NCBI GenBank assembly: GCA_963753285.1
Contig: CAVWBT010000008.1
Coordinates: forward strand, 186,001 to 250,000
Source of the DNA: JAHEDH01 sp963753285
GTDB lineage: Bacteria; Actinomycetota; Acidimicrobiia; Spongiisociales; ZC4RG35
Length of the DNA: 64,000 nucleotides
Reading direction: 5' to 3'
In this document: one piece after another, positions 17,517 through 24,810 of the stretch
Layout: each line of letters begins with the position of its first letter
Numbering within the stretch: the first letter of the stretch is position 1
The notes under the pieces: generated by a model
The model's input: the letters and a program-made list of their open reading frames with translations, nothing else
What the model was told of the DNA's origin: nothing
Databases searched by the model: none
Translations under genes and position numbers: made by a program

Positions 17517-17675
17517 GTGGCGCACGTGCGCAACACCGACGCCGGTACCTGGCAGGCCCGATACCGAGCCCAGGACGGTCGGGAACGGGCGCGCAACTTC
17601 CGCCGGAAGGTCGCCCGGGCCCGATCTCTCGCGGACTCTGCGCCGATCCGAACCACCTTCATTCGGCCTCTGTAA
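17517..17675 (+). pseudogene. Truncated tyrosine integrase N-terminus
   Basis: A short frame from GTG 17517 reads VAHVRNTDAGTWQARYRAQD and continues DGRERARNFRRKVARARSLAD. This is the arm-type DNA-binding start typical of phage and actinobacterial tyrosine integrases (W-ARYRD-DGR-R-F-RK-A). It ends after about 52 codons, and no core-binding or catalytic (R-H-R-Y) region follows. It lies about 60 bp outside the nearest copy of the duplicated tRNA end, so it may be left over from an earlier or adjacent integration event. Confidence 0.55.
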
Positions 17676-17678
17676 CGG

Positions 17679-17709
17679 CGAAATCCCCCACAGATGACAG
17701 GGGATTTCG
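17679..17709. repeat. Hairpin next to the partial tRNA copy
   Basis: Perfect 10-bp inverted repeat CGAAATCCCC / GGGGATTTCG with an 11-nt loop. The right arm AGGGGATTTCG also occurs beside the intact tRNA-Ala (19533-19542), so this looks like a diverged relic of the tRNA terminator that came with the duplicated tRNA end. Confidence 0.5.
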
Positions 17710-17736
17710 GAACCTACTCGCCTCCGGCGAGTACGC

Positions 17737-17771
17737 GTGGAGCTGAGGGGATTTGAACCCCTGACCCCTTG
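17737..17771 (-). repeat. Partial tRNA-Ala 3' end, distal attachment-site copy
   Basis: Thirty-five bases identical to 19547-19581. The segment covers the acceptor 3' strand, T-arm and variable region of tRNA-Ala and then diverges near the anticodon stem. A copied tRNA 3' end at this distance is the standard footprint of site-specific integration into a tRNA gene. The intervening 1.8 kb would be the inserted element. Confidence 0.75.
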
Positions 17772-17948
17772 ATGCGATTGATGATCGGCACACATCGCCG
17801 ACCTGGCCAGATGCCCGCATAGCCCCGTATTCATTGACGATTCGCGCGTGTCATCACCGGTCGTTTCGGGTCCTCACCGGTCCTCTCGCGGACTTTCCGC
17901 GGACTCTGCTCGGACTCGGGGTGTTGGACGGATGATCGAACAGCGTGG

Positions 17949-18293
17949 CTAGCCGGGAATGTCGAGGACGAGACCGAGCGTGTCCCGGATCTGGCTGATG
18001 ACTGCGGCACCGATGTTCCCGGTCACCTCGTCGACTCGCTTCGTCGACACCGCCCTGATGTGTTGGCACTGGGCTGCAGACTGGGTTCGCAGGCCATTGA
18101 CGGTATCGGGCTCGATCGTGACCTCCGCGGCGAAGCCGCGCACACCGCTGGTCAACGGCACCACTTGGATCACACTTGGCTGCGCATCCAAGATCCGCTG
18201 AGCGGTCACCACTACAGCAGGATGACGAAACCCGGCCTCTCGGCCTTCGGGAACCCCGAGATCGAGCTGTATCACGTCACCCGAGGTCAGCAT
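17949..18293 (-). CDS. MazF/PemK-type toxin (endoribonuclease)
   Basis: 114 residues starting MLTSGDVIQLDLG, with the family hallmarks GREAGFRHPAVVVT, VIQVVPLTSGVRG and IRAVSTKRVDEVTGNI. The family consists of ribosome-independent mRNA interferases neutralised by a small antitoxin. The ATG at 18293 overlaps the upstream antitoxin gene by 17 bp, the usual antitoxin-toxin coupling. A TTG at 18305 could extend it by four residues. The pair lies inside the DNA bracketed by the duplicated tRNA-Ala end, consistent with addiction-module cargo. Confidence 0.9.
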   Translation of the reverse strand: MLTSGDVIQLDLGVPEGREAGFRHPAVVVTAQRILDAQPSVIQVVPLTSGVRGFAAEVTIEPDTVNGLRTQSAAQCQHIRAVSTKRVDEVTGNIGAAVISQIRDTLGLVLDIPG

Positions 18294-18471
18294 CGAGCCA
18301 GCCAACTTCGTCAGGACTCAACGTCGCAGTGAGCTCTTCGCCGATCTGGTCCTGTCTCAAGCGCCGGACCGCCAGGGCGACGGTCTCCCCCACCGTCGTG
18401 CCCAGCCGATCAGCCAAGCGTTTCAGTTCCTGGTGAGTAGCTCGATCGATTCGAACGCTCGTGCTCTGCAT
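18277..18471 (-). CDS. Ribbon-helix-helix antitoxin
   Basis: 64 residues, MQSTSVRIDRATHQELKRLA then DRLGTTVGETVALAVRRL. This is a short strand followed by two helices, the RHH DNA-binding fold, and the acidic tail (LSPDEVGWLDADLG) is suited to toxin binding. ATG 18471 gives the best fold start; on the minus strand a -10-like TATGCT sits seven bases upstream, so the message may be leaderless. It precedes and overlaps the MazF-like toxin. Antitoxins of this type usually autorepress their operon. Confidence 0.85.
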   Translation of the reverse strand: MQSTSVRIDRATHQELKRLADRLGTTVGETVALAVRRLRQDQIGEELTATLSPDEVGWLDADLG

Positions 18472-18566
18472 GCCAATCAGCATACATTGTTGCATGCATT
18501 CCTGGAAAGGCCGCCCGAGACCACGCACCTGTCACGGGTTTCGTCAAAGAATCCGATGTCGCGTAC

Positions 18567-19398
18567 ATGAGCCTCGACGGCACCGACTACCTGATGGATG
18601 TCTACACACCTGACACCGAGGGGCCGTGGCCGGTTGCGGTCGTGTTCCATGGCCTCGATTCCGACGGGAAAGACGGCCCCGACCAGACCGTGATCGCCAA
18701 ACGGGCCGCCGCTCAGGGGATCTTGGTCTTCGTGCCCTCATGGCTCGGCAGATTCTCCGGTCTCAACCTCGAGTCATGGCTGAAGTGGAAACAGACCACT
18801 GGATGCGCCGTGGTGTTCGCACAGGAGCAGGCAGCTCTCGCGCGGCGGGGACCCCGCCGAGACCGTTCTCCACGGGTTCTCGGCGGGCGTGGGTGGCCCC
18901 CTCTGGGCCTCGCATGAACCGATACAGGGCCCGATCGCTGGTTGTTCGGCCGAAGGAGCACCCATACCGCCGAAGGGATTGGTGCTTGGTGACGGCCACT
19001 ACACCTTGTTCTCGCCGGATTGGGACCCTGTGTTCAGCAGCAACCTCGAGGCGATGCGAGCCGAGCTGGCTGCGCTGTTGGATCCGACGCGCTGGCCTGC
19101 CGATCTGAGCGAAAGGGTGTTCCTGTGGACCGCGACGAACGGGAGCCCGCCGCCAAGAACTGTCGAATCTGGGTGGATGGACCTGAGGGATCCGGATGGC
19201 ACGATTCGCGCCGACCTGGAGCGGCTCGGGCTGCTCAATGACTGCGAAGTATCCACCGGCGACGAGGGTCGGCTGTTGGCGCAGCGAATGAGGGAAGCGG
19301 GCTTGGAGGTCACGATCAACGAATTCCCCGGTGGCCACGTCGTGCTCGGCAAGTCCGAGGCACTGGTCGCATACATCGAAGCCGCACTTTCCGACTAG
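18567..19398 (+). pseudogene. Alpha/beta hydrolase remnant, 5'-truncated and frameshifted
   Basis: Two overlapping frames together make one dienelactone-hydrolase-like protein. The first (from 18567) gives DGTDYLMDVYTP and VAVVFHGLDSDGK. The second, in the +1 frame, gives HGFSAGVGGPLW with the nucleophile serine in G-F-S-A-G, and ends with FPGGHVVLGK containing the catalytic histidine. The frame change falls near 18835-18855 in a G-rich run. Homologous-looking codons continue upstream of the ATG (VKESDVAY) but run into the toxin-antitoxin region with no start or signal peptide. The 5' end therefore seems lost as well. Cargo of the tRNA-Ala island. Confidence 0.65.
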
Positions 19399-19509
19399 CG
19401 GCGCTCCGCGATGGTGCGGAGTCGTCGAGCAGGTCAGAGATTCCATTGCGATGCGCCGTAGTCGGCCACGCTCTCCACGTTCGACTGGCCGAGACCACCC
19501 GAGTGAAAC

Positions 19510-19538
19510 AAAAAAGATCCCCTGCAACTGCAGGGGAT
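19510..19538 (-). terminator. Rho-independent terminator of tRNA-Ala
   Basis: On the minus strand, downstream of the tRNA 3' end, ATCCCCTGCA-GT-TGCAGGGGAT is followed by CTTTTTT: a canonical GC-rich hairpin plus T-tract. Confidence 0.85.
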
Positions 19539-19546
19539 TTCGTGGT

Positions 19547-19581
19547 GTGGAGCTGAGGGGATTTGAACCCCTGACCCCTTG
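19547..19581 (-). repeat. Proximal attachment-site copy within tRNA-Ala
   Basis: The 3' half of the intact tRNA-Ala gene, identical over 35 bases to 17737-17771. Recombination here would preserve the tRNA sequence. Confidence 0.7.
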
Positions 19582-19621
19582 CATGCCATGCAAGTGCTCT
19601 GCCAGGCTGAGCTACAGCCCC
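19548..19621 (-). tRNA. tRNA-Ala(GGC)
   Basis: The minus strand folds into a full cloverleaf. The acceptor is GGGGCTG / CAGCTCC with discriminator A. The D-arm is GCTC...GAGC, the anticodon stem CTTGC/GCAAG with loop ATGGCAT (anticodon GGC), and the T-arm AGGGG-TTCAAAT-CCCCT. CCA is not encoded. A terminator follows. Confidence 0.95.
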
Positions 19622-19675
19622 AATGGGGAATCGGCAGTGTATTCGATCGGCGTGGGCCCGGCAATTCCGCTGCTA

Positions 19676-20098
19676 TCAGCTCTCGCTGTGAACCGACGGC
19701 TCCCACTGGATCCTGGGAGCATCACCCCAGAGCCGCTCGAGACCGTAGAAATCCCGCGGAGTCTCCTGAAACACGTGCACAACGAAGTCTCCATAGTCCA
19801 ACAGGACCCACTCGCCCTCAGCTGCACCTTCTGTGCGGAGCGGGCGTCGCCCGTGCTCCTTCAGTCTCTCGTCGACCGCCTCGGCGAGCGTTCTCACATG
19901 CGGTCGCGAGGTTCCGGTGACGATCACGAAGACCTCGGTGATGGAAAGCAGATCACCCACATCCAGCAGGGCGACGTCCATGCCCTTCTTGTCGTCGAGT
20001 GCGTCGGCTGCGATGCGGACGAAGTCGATGGTTTCGGTGGTTGGTGAGACGGCGCCCTCCTGAGGCTCGGTGTTGTCGTCAACAGGATACCGTCGCAC
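19676..20098 (-). CDS. rsfS: Ribosomal silencing factor RsfS
   Basis: The RsfS/Iojap fold is complete: TIDFVRIAADALDDKKGMDV, LLSITEVFVIVTGTSRPHV, TEGAAEGEWVLLDYGDFVVHV and the end RDFYGLERLWGDA. The family binds ribosomal protein uL14 and blocks subunit joining under starvation. The start is uncertain. GTG 20098 is used here (140 residues); TTG 20110, overlapping the nadD stop as TTGA, is possible. A strong AGGAGG lies downstream of both and faces GTC TCA CCA, not a normal start codon. It follows nadD, a common pairing in Gram-positive bacteria. Confidence 0.9.
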   Translation of the reverse strand: MRRYPVDDNTEPQEGAVSPTTETIDFVRIAADALDDKKGMDVALLDVGDLLSITEVFVIVTGTSRPHVRTLAEAVDERLKEHGRRPLRTEGAAEGEWVLLDYGDFVVHVFQETPRDFYGLERLWGDAPRIQWEPSVHSES

Positions 20099-20106
20099 CT
20101 CCGAAA

Positions 20107-20691
20107 TCAATCCGAGAAATCGATGCCGTAGAGGCCGTTCATCACGATGTAGTCCCACACCGCCTCCCGCACCATGAACCGGATCGAGCCGCCGGCAGCA
20201 GCCCGAGCCCGCAGTCGGGTTCCGCTCACGGGCAGGAGCGGCATGTCGAGCCACTCCACGCCTCCGATCGCCTTCTCGACGGTCGATCGATCGGTGCCTG
20301 GACGTTCGGCGACGGCCACCGACACCCGCTCGAGCAGCGCGGTGGACTCGTGCCACGTCGGTATCCCAGCGGCAGCGTCCGAACCGAGGATCAACGTGAT
20401 CCGATCATCCTCGGGAAACGAACGGACCGTTTCGATCGTGTACGTCCAGCCGTCTCGATTCACCTCGCGATCGTCAGCCTCGAAGTACTCGACTCCAGCC
20501 ACTGCCCGCTCGGTCATGTGCCAGCGATGACCGGCTTCGGTCACGCCGTCACCCGCCTTCTGCCAGGGCGCGCCAGCCGGAAGAAACGTGACCACGTCGA
20601 CGTCGAGCGCCCGATAGGCCGCCTCTCCGGCGACGAGATGGGCGAGATGGGGCGGATCGAAGGTTCCGCCGAGGAGCGCTCGTTTGACCAC
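20107..20691 (-). CDS. nadD: Nicotinate-nucleotide adenylyltransferase
   Basis: 194 residues from GTG 20691. GGTFDPPHLAHL is the nucleotidyltransferase (T/H)xGH-type motif and LLPVSGTRLRARAAAG is the ISxxxxR-type motif, giving the NadD family with ATP and nicotinate mononucleotide as substrates. It makes deamido-NAD in NAD synthesis. It starts 11 bases after the stop of the M23-like gene and ends overlapping or adjacent to rsfS, so the three are probably co-transcribed. Confidence 0.95.
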   Translation of the reverse strand: MVKRALLGGTFDPPHLAHLVAGEAAYRALDVDVVTFLPAGAPWQKAGDGVTEAGHRWHMTERAVAGVEYFEADDREVNRDGWTYTIETVRSFPEDDRITLILGSDAAAGIPTWHESTALLERVSVAVAERPGTDRSTVEKAIGGVEWLDMPLLPVSGTRLRARAAAGGSIRFMVREAVWDYIVMNGLYGIDFSD

Positions 20692-20702
20692 GAATCCGGA
20701 TG

Positions 20703-21152
20703 CTACCGGGCGGCGACCAGCCGGATGGTGCCGCTCCGGCACCGGAGATACCCGATCGGATCGACGTAGTCGCCGCCGACTCGGACCGAGACGTGCACGG
20801 CAGGCTCACCGTGGGCGAGGCCTGATCGACCGACGACCGTGCCGGCTTCCACGCGAGAGCCGGCGTGGATCTCGACCGAAGACAAGTAGGACAGTGAGAC
20901 TCGCACGTCGGCGCCGATCAGGATGGTCACCGAATTCATGCCCGCCACCCGCCCCGCAAACGTCACCACGCCGCCTTCGGGAGCCCTGATCTCCGAACCG
21001 AACGGCGCGGCGATGTCGATGCCCCAATGGCCGGCATATCCCGACGATGGTTCGAACCCCGCCACCACCGGTCCTTCCATCGGCGGCAGTGTCAGACAGA
21101 CGGCGAGGACGAATGCGAGCATCGCTGCACCGTATGCACCGCGGGTTCGCAT
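20703..21152 (-). CDS. Exported M23 (LytM-like) protein, active site altered
   Basis: 149 residues. MRTRGAYGAAMLAFVLAVCL is a signal peptide. The rest is a short M23/LytM domain: GHWGIDIAAPFGSEI (the HxxxD zinc pair), APEGGVVTFAGRVAG, GRSGLAHGEPAVHVSV. In active LytM enzymes the last motif is HxHF with a catalytic first His and a zinc-binding second His; here it reads AVHV. The ligand His is kept and the catalytic His is lost. It may therefore be a non-enzymatic wall-binding or activator protein. It heads the nadD-rsfS operon and is divergent from the GAPDH pair. Confidence 0.8.
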   Translation of the reverse strand: MRTRGAYGAAMLAFVLAVCLTLPPMEGPVVAGFEPSSGYAGHWGIDIAAPFGSEIRAPEGGVVTFAGRVAGMNSVTILIGADVRVSLSYLSSVEIHAGSRVEAGTVVGRSGLAHGEPAVHVSVRVGGDYVDPIGYLRCRSGTIRLVAAR

Positions 21153-21259
21153 GTGAACCCCCTCGCGTCGGCCGAACACGCCGTGAATTCGCCCGGCGCA
21201 ATGTGGCCTCCATCGGGCGTCGACTAGCTTTGAATCGAACCGGAAGAAGGAACCAGGAC

Positions 21260-22285
21260 ATGAGCAAGACTCGTATCGGCCTCATGGGATTCGGACGCAT
21301 CGGAAAGAACGTCTTCCGAATGCTGACCGATCACCCCGACCTCGAGGTTGCGGTGATCGCGGACATCGACGATCCCGCAGGATTGACGTATCTCCTGAAA
21401 TACGACTCGATCTACGGCCGGTTCCCCAAACCGGTCGAACTCGAAGGGTCCAGCCTGTTCCTCGACGGTCGCCGCATCCCATTCATCGACGCCAGGGAGC
21501 CGGGAGACGCCGACTGGGCAGCCCACGGCGTCGACATCGTCGTGCAGGCAACGGGCAAGTACCGGACGGCAGCCGATCTCCAGAAGCATCTGGACGCCGG
21601 CGCCAAGAAGGTGATCATGGCTTCGACCCCGGCGCTGGATGAGGACATCCCGCTTCTCCTCCGTGGCATCAACGACGAGGTGCTGACCGACTCCACGAAC
21701 ATCGTCTCGATGGGTTCGAACACCTCGAACGCTCTTGCGCCGATCCTGCGGGTCCTCGACTCCTCATTCGGTATCGACAAGGCGATGTTCACGACGGTGC
21801 ACGCCATGACGAACTCCCAACGGCTCGCCGACGTGCCGACCAGCGGCTTCAGGCAGAGCCGGGCGGCGGGTGAGAACATCATCCCAGGACCGACGAACTC
21901 CGCGGAGATCCTCATCAGCGTGATGCCGGAGTTCGCCGGGAAGCTCTCCGCGCAGGCACTCAACGTCCCAGTCGCCGACGGATCCACCGTCGACCTGGTC
22001 GCGTGGGTCTCCAAGCCGACCACCGCCGAGGAGGTCAACGCCGCCGTCAAGAGCGCAGCGGCCGGCCCGTATGCCGGGATCATCGAGTACAACACGGATC
22101 CGATCGTGTCGTCTGATGTCAGGATGGACACCGAATCCGGTGTCTTCGACAGCCTGGCCACGATGGTGATGGGTGGAACGTTCGTGAAGACGATCACCTG
22201 GTACAACAACGGATGGGGATACACCGCCAGAGTGATCGAGGTGGCCGAGACCATGGCCGAGAGCCTCCAAGGAGTGTCAGCATGA
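21260..22285 (+). CDS. GAPDH paralogue lacking the catalytic cysteine
   Basis: A 341-residue type I glyceraldehyde-3-phosphate dehydrogenase homologue: MSKTRIGLMGFGRIGKNVFR (Rossmann), VVQATGKYRTAADLQKHL, TTVHAMTNSQRLADVP (His181 kept) and WYNNGWGYTARV. At the active site SMGSNTSNALAP replaces S-N-A-S-C-T-T-N-C-L-A-P, so residue 154 is Asn instead of the nucleophilic Cys and the second Cys is Ala. It therefore cannot form the thiohemiacetal of GAPDH. It may be regulatory, form heterotetramers with the downstream enzyme, or catalyse something else. GAAGGAACCAGGAC precedes ATG 21260. The stop overlaps the start of the true gap gene. Confidence 0.88.
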   Translation: MSKTRIGLMGFGRIGKNVFRMLTDHPDLEVAVIADIDDPAGLTYLLKYDSIYGRFPKPVELEGSSLFLDGRRIPFIDAREPGDADWAAHGVDIVVQATGKYRTAADLQKHLDAGAKKVIMASTPALDEDIPLLLRGINDEVLTDSTNIVSMGSNTSNALAPILRVLDSSFGIDKAMFTTVHAMTNSQRLADVPTSGFRQSRAAGENIIPGPTNSAEILISVMPEFAGKLSAQALNVPVADGSTVDLVAWVSKPTTAEEVNAAVKSAAAGPYAGIIEYNTDPIVSSDVRMDTESGVFDSLATMVMGGTFVKTITWYNNGWGYTARVIEVAETMAESLQGVSA

Positions 22286-23298
22286 CGACGAGAGTCGCAA
22301 TCAACGGATTCGGCCGGATCGGCCGCAGTGTCTTCCGCATCATCCTGAAGCGGGACAACCCCGACATCGAGGTCGTGGCGATCAACGATCTCGCCGACGA
22401 CGACGTGCTGGCCTACCTGCTCGAGTACGACTCGGTGATGGGCGTGCTCGACGTCGAGCCAACGGTGTCCGACGGCGTGATGACCGTCGGACGCCATTCG
22501 GTCAAGATGCTGATGGAGCGCGATCCGTCCCAACTCCCCTGGGACGAGCTCGGCGTCGATGTCGTGATCGAGGCCACCGGCATCTTCCGCGACCGGGAGA
22601 AGATCCAGAAGCACGTCGATGCGGGAGCCAAGCGTGTCATCCTGACCGTGCCGCCGAAGGGCGCCGTCGACGAGATGGTCGTCCTGGGCGTCAACGATCA
22701 GGATCTCGATGCCGGAGACGTCATCGTGTCCAACGCCTCGTGCACGACCAACTGCCTCGCTCCCCTCGCCAAGGTCCTCGACGACGCGTTCGGGATCGAG
22801 CGAGGGATCATGACGACCGTCCACGCCTACACGAACGATCAGCGCCTCGCCGACGTGCCACACAAGGACCTGCGCCGTTCCCGGGCCGCCACCGAGAACA
22901 TCATCCCGACGACGACCGGCGCCGCCGCCGCCGTCGGCAAGGTGCTCCCGAATCTCGAGGGCAAGCTCGACGGCATGGCGATGCGGGTCCCGGTTCCGGA
23001 TGGATCCACGGTCGACCTCGTGCTCGAACTGGGGAGGAACGTGACCGTCGAAGAGGTCAACGCCGCCGTGAAGGCAGCCGCCGAGGGGCCGCTCAAGGGC
23101 ATCCTCCAGTATTCCGAGGATCCGTTGGTGTCGACGGACATCATCGGGAATCCCCATTCCTCGATCTTCGATGCCGACTCGACGCAGGTGCTCGGCGGCA
23201 ACATGGTGAAGGTGCTCAGCTGGTACGACAACGAGTGGGGCTACTCGAACCGTGTCGTGGACCTGATCGTCCGCATGGCAGAGTTGATCGAAGCCTGA
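22282..23298 (+). CDS. gap: Glyceraldehyde-3-phosphate dehydrogenase, type I
   Basis: 338 residues with all catalytic elements: NGFGRIGRSVFR, the INDLADD segment whose Asp favours NAD over NADP, VSNASCTTNCLAP with Cys154, TTVHAYTNDQ with His181, and WYDNEWGYSNRVVDL. It oxidises glyceraldehyde 3-phosphate to 1,3-bisphosphoglycerate. ATG 22282 overlaps the stop of the Cys-less paralogue by ATGA, so the two are made together. No pgk or tpiA follows, unlike in many actinobacteria; the next genes are convergent. Confidence 0.96.
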   Translation: MTTRVAINGFGRIGRSVFRIILKRDNPDIEVVAINDLADDDVLAYLLEYDSVMGVLDVEPTVSDGVMTVGRHSVKMLMERDPSQLPWDELGVDVVIEATGIFRDREKIQKHVDAGAKRVILTVPPKGAVDEMVVLGVNDQDLDAGDVIVSNASCTTNCLAPLAKVLDDAFGIERGIMTTVHAYTNDQRLADVPHKDLRRSRAATENIIPTTTGAAAAVGKVLPNLEGKLDGMAMRVPVPDGSTVDLVLELGRNVTVEEVNAAVKAAAEGPLKGILQYSEDPLVSTDIIGNPHSSIFDADSTQVLGGNMVKVLSWYDNEWGYSNRVVDLIVRMAELIEA

Positions 23299-23301
23299 TC
23301 C

Positions 23302-23344
23302 CGTTCTCGGGTCGGGCTGGCGGCCGCCGACCGACCCGGGAACG
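23302..23344. terminator. Long hairpin after gap
   Basis: Arms CGTTCTCGGGTCGG and CCGACCCGGGAACG pair over 14 bases with one G-T pair around a 15-nt loop. It lies 4 bases after the gap stop and ahead of a convergent small gene. It lacks a T-tract. Confidence 0.6.
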
Positions 23345-23347
23345 CAT

Positions 23348-23695
23348 TCACCGCCGTGAGGCGGCCCACAGCACTGCGAGAGCGATCACTCCGAGGACCC
23401 AGCCTGCGATGAGGATCGCCGCCGGCGGGTTCGGGACCGACGCTCCGAGCCCCGGATCGGCGATCGTCGATCCTGTGGATTCGACTGCTGTGAAAAAAGT
23501 CGTGGAAAGGCCGGCGACTCCGTGGAACCGATCTGTGCCGAGGCACTCGACACACACAGAGCGGAGGGTCCGAGAGGTGGGCCGGCGGCTGCCTCCGATC
23601 GCCTCGACGGTGCGGTCAGGCGGGCGGACGGCGATTGCCGGCGCTCCGAGAGCGACCATCGCGCACGTCCGGAGCTTCGCATCGCTCGGACTCAC
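23348..23695 (-). CDS. Small hypothetical membrane-anchored protein
   Basis: 115 residues from GTG 23695, overlapping the upstream tocopherol-cyclase-like gene as GTGA. That overlap is the main argument that it is real. The middle has a CVEC pair. The C-terminus AAILIAGWVLGVIALAVLWA is one transmembrane helix followed by basic residues (ASRR). A weak hydrophobic N-terminal stretch (CAMVALGAPAIAV) may be a signal. No family is recognised. It could be a non-coding frame; confidence is moderate. Confidence 0.45.
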   Translation of the reverse strand: MSPSDAKLRTCAMVALGAPAIAVRPPDRTVEAIGGSRRPTSRTLRSVCVECLGTDRFHGVAGLSTTFFTAVESTGSTIADPGLGASVPNPPAAILIAGWVLGVIALAVLWAASRR

Positions 23696-24681
23696 GAGAG
23701 CCCCGTCTGCATGGCGAGGAGGCGATCGAGATCACCGTGGGCCTCGAGACCGGTGTTCCTCCCGACCCCCTCGAACACCAGCGCGCCCGACGCGGTCCGA
23801 AGACTGAGAGCGACCTCCGAGAGCATCGTCTCGCCGACGCGATCGCTCATCCGATCTCGAGTCGGACCGAGCAGCAGGCCAGCCTTCGCTCGAAGCGCTT
23901 CGATCGACAGGACGTGGTCGTCGTCCGCGACGACCCATTCGATCGCCTGGTCGGTGATACGCAAGTGCCGGGTCTCGGCTCCGGTGTAGGTGGCGAAACG
24001 GAAGAGCCGACCGTCCAACAGCACCCCGATGATGAAGCCTGGGAACGACGAGAACAACCACGGGATGATCGCGATCGAGCCGACGAAGCTCACGCCGGTG
24101 CGGTCGAAATGATTCGACTGGATCCAGGCGTATCCCGCCGGGAACGACTTGCCCCAATCCTTCTCGGTGTACCCGCGGCCCCCCGAGAGATCGACGTCGA
24201 TCCCGTCGACGGTCAACGATCCTCCCAACCCGTGATCGAGGCTGACGACGCCGTGGTTGCATTCCATCCGCGGCACCCACCCGTACGGCCCCATGATCCC
24301 GAGCGAGCGCCATGTCACCGGCCACGGCACCGATTCGGTGAAGTTCACACGCCCGGACAACTCGAGTGCATCGTCGGCGATCTGGATGTCGATGCCCCCG
24401 TCCCAGAAGTGGTTCGGGCCGATCCACACGTCGAACGAATCGGATGCGGCACGGAACACTTCGCCGGCGAATCGGTGATACGTGGCGGTTCCCGTGCTTC
24501 CGTCGAGGACCTGGATGAAGGCGTGCGCTTCGTCGGGATCGTCACTCAGAAAGATCCCCGGGATGATGGCGTAGCGGTGACGTTCGGATCCATCGACCAG
24601 TTTGAAATACCATCCCTCGAAGAAAGGCGGTCGACGGCGATGGCCGTGATACCGCTCAGGATGGAACAGGCTGCTGAACAC
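23692..24681 (-). CDS. Tocopherol cyclase family protein
   Basis: 329 residues. The family signatures are FFEGWYFKLVDGSERHRY at the N-terminus, the paired lipocalin-like halves with PNHFWDGGIDIQI, MGPYGWVPRMECNHGVVSLD, and YTEKDWGKSFPAGYAWIQSN. These match the tocopherol cyclase family, whose plant member closes the chromanol ring. Bacterial members without a tocopherol pathway are common and uncharacterised. I placed the start at GTG 24681, eight bases after AGGAG; a GTG three codons earlier sits too close to that site. No other isoprenoid-quinone genes are nearby. Confidence 0.8.
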   Translation of the reverse strand: MFSSLFHPERYHGHRRRPPFFEGWYFKLVDGSERHRYAIIPGIFLSDDPDEAHAFIQVLDGSTGTATYHRFAGEVFRAASDSFDVWIGPNHFWDGGIDIQIADDALELSGRVNFTESVPWPVTWRSLGIMGPYGWVPRMECNHGVVSLDHGLGGSLTVDGIDVDLSGGRGYTEKDWGKSFPAGYAWIQSNHFDRTGVSFVGSIAIIPWLFSSFPGFIIGVLLDGRLFRFATYTGAETRHLRITDQAIEWVVADDDHVLSIEALRAKAGLLLGPTRDRMSDRVGETMLSEVALSLRTASGALVFEGVGRNTGLEAHGDLDRLLAMQTGLS

Positions 24682-24756
24682 GATGATCACTCCTGGTCGC
24701 CCAGACCCTAGACATCATCCGCGTCCGGGCATGATCGATCTGCGGTCGGGTCCCAC

Positions 24757-24789
24757 ACAAAAGGACCGCCACCCCGTGTAGCGGTCCTT
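24757..24789 (-). terminator. Terminator of the response regulator gene
   Basis: Minus-strand AAGGACCGC / GCGGTCCTT stem with an 11-nt loop followed by TTGT, downstream of the response-regulator stop at 24811. Confidence 0.75.
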
Positions 24790-24810
24790 GCGAATTCCTC
24801 GACGCGTGAC

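Noticed and set aside
17436..17834. Minus-strand protein containing GVRGSNPLSST
   Set aside because: That peptide is the translation of the tRNA-Ala 3' half, a common annotation artefact.
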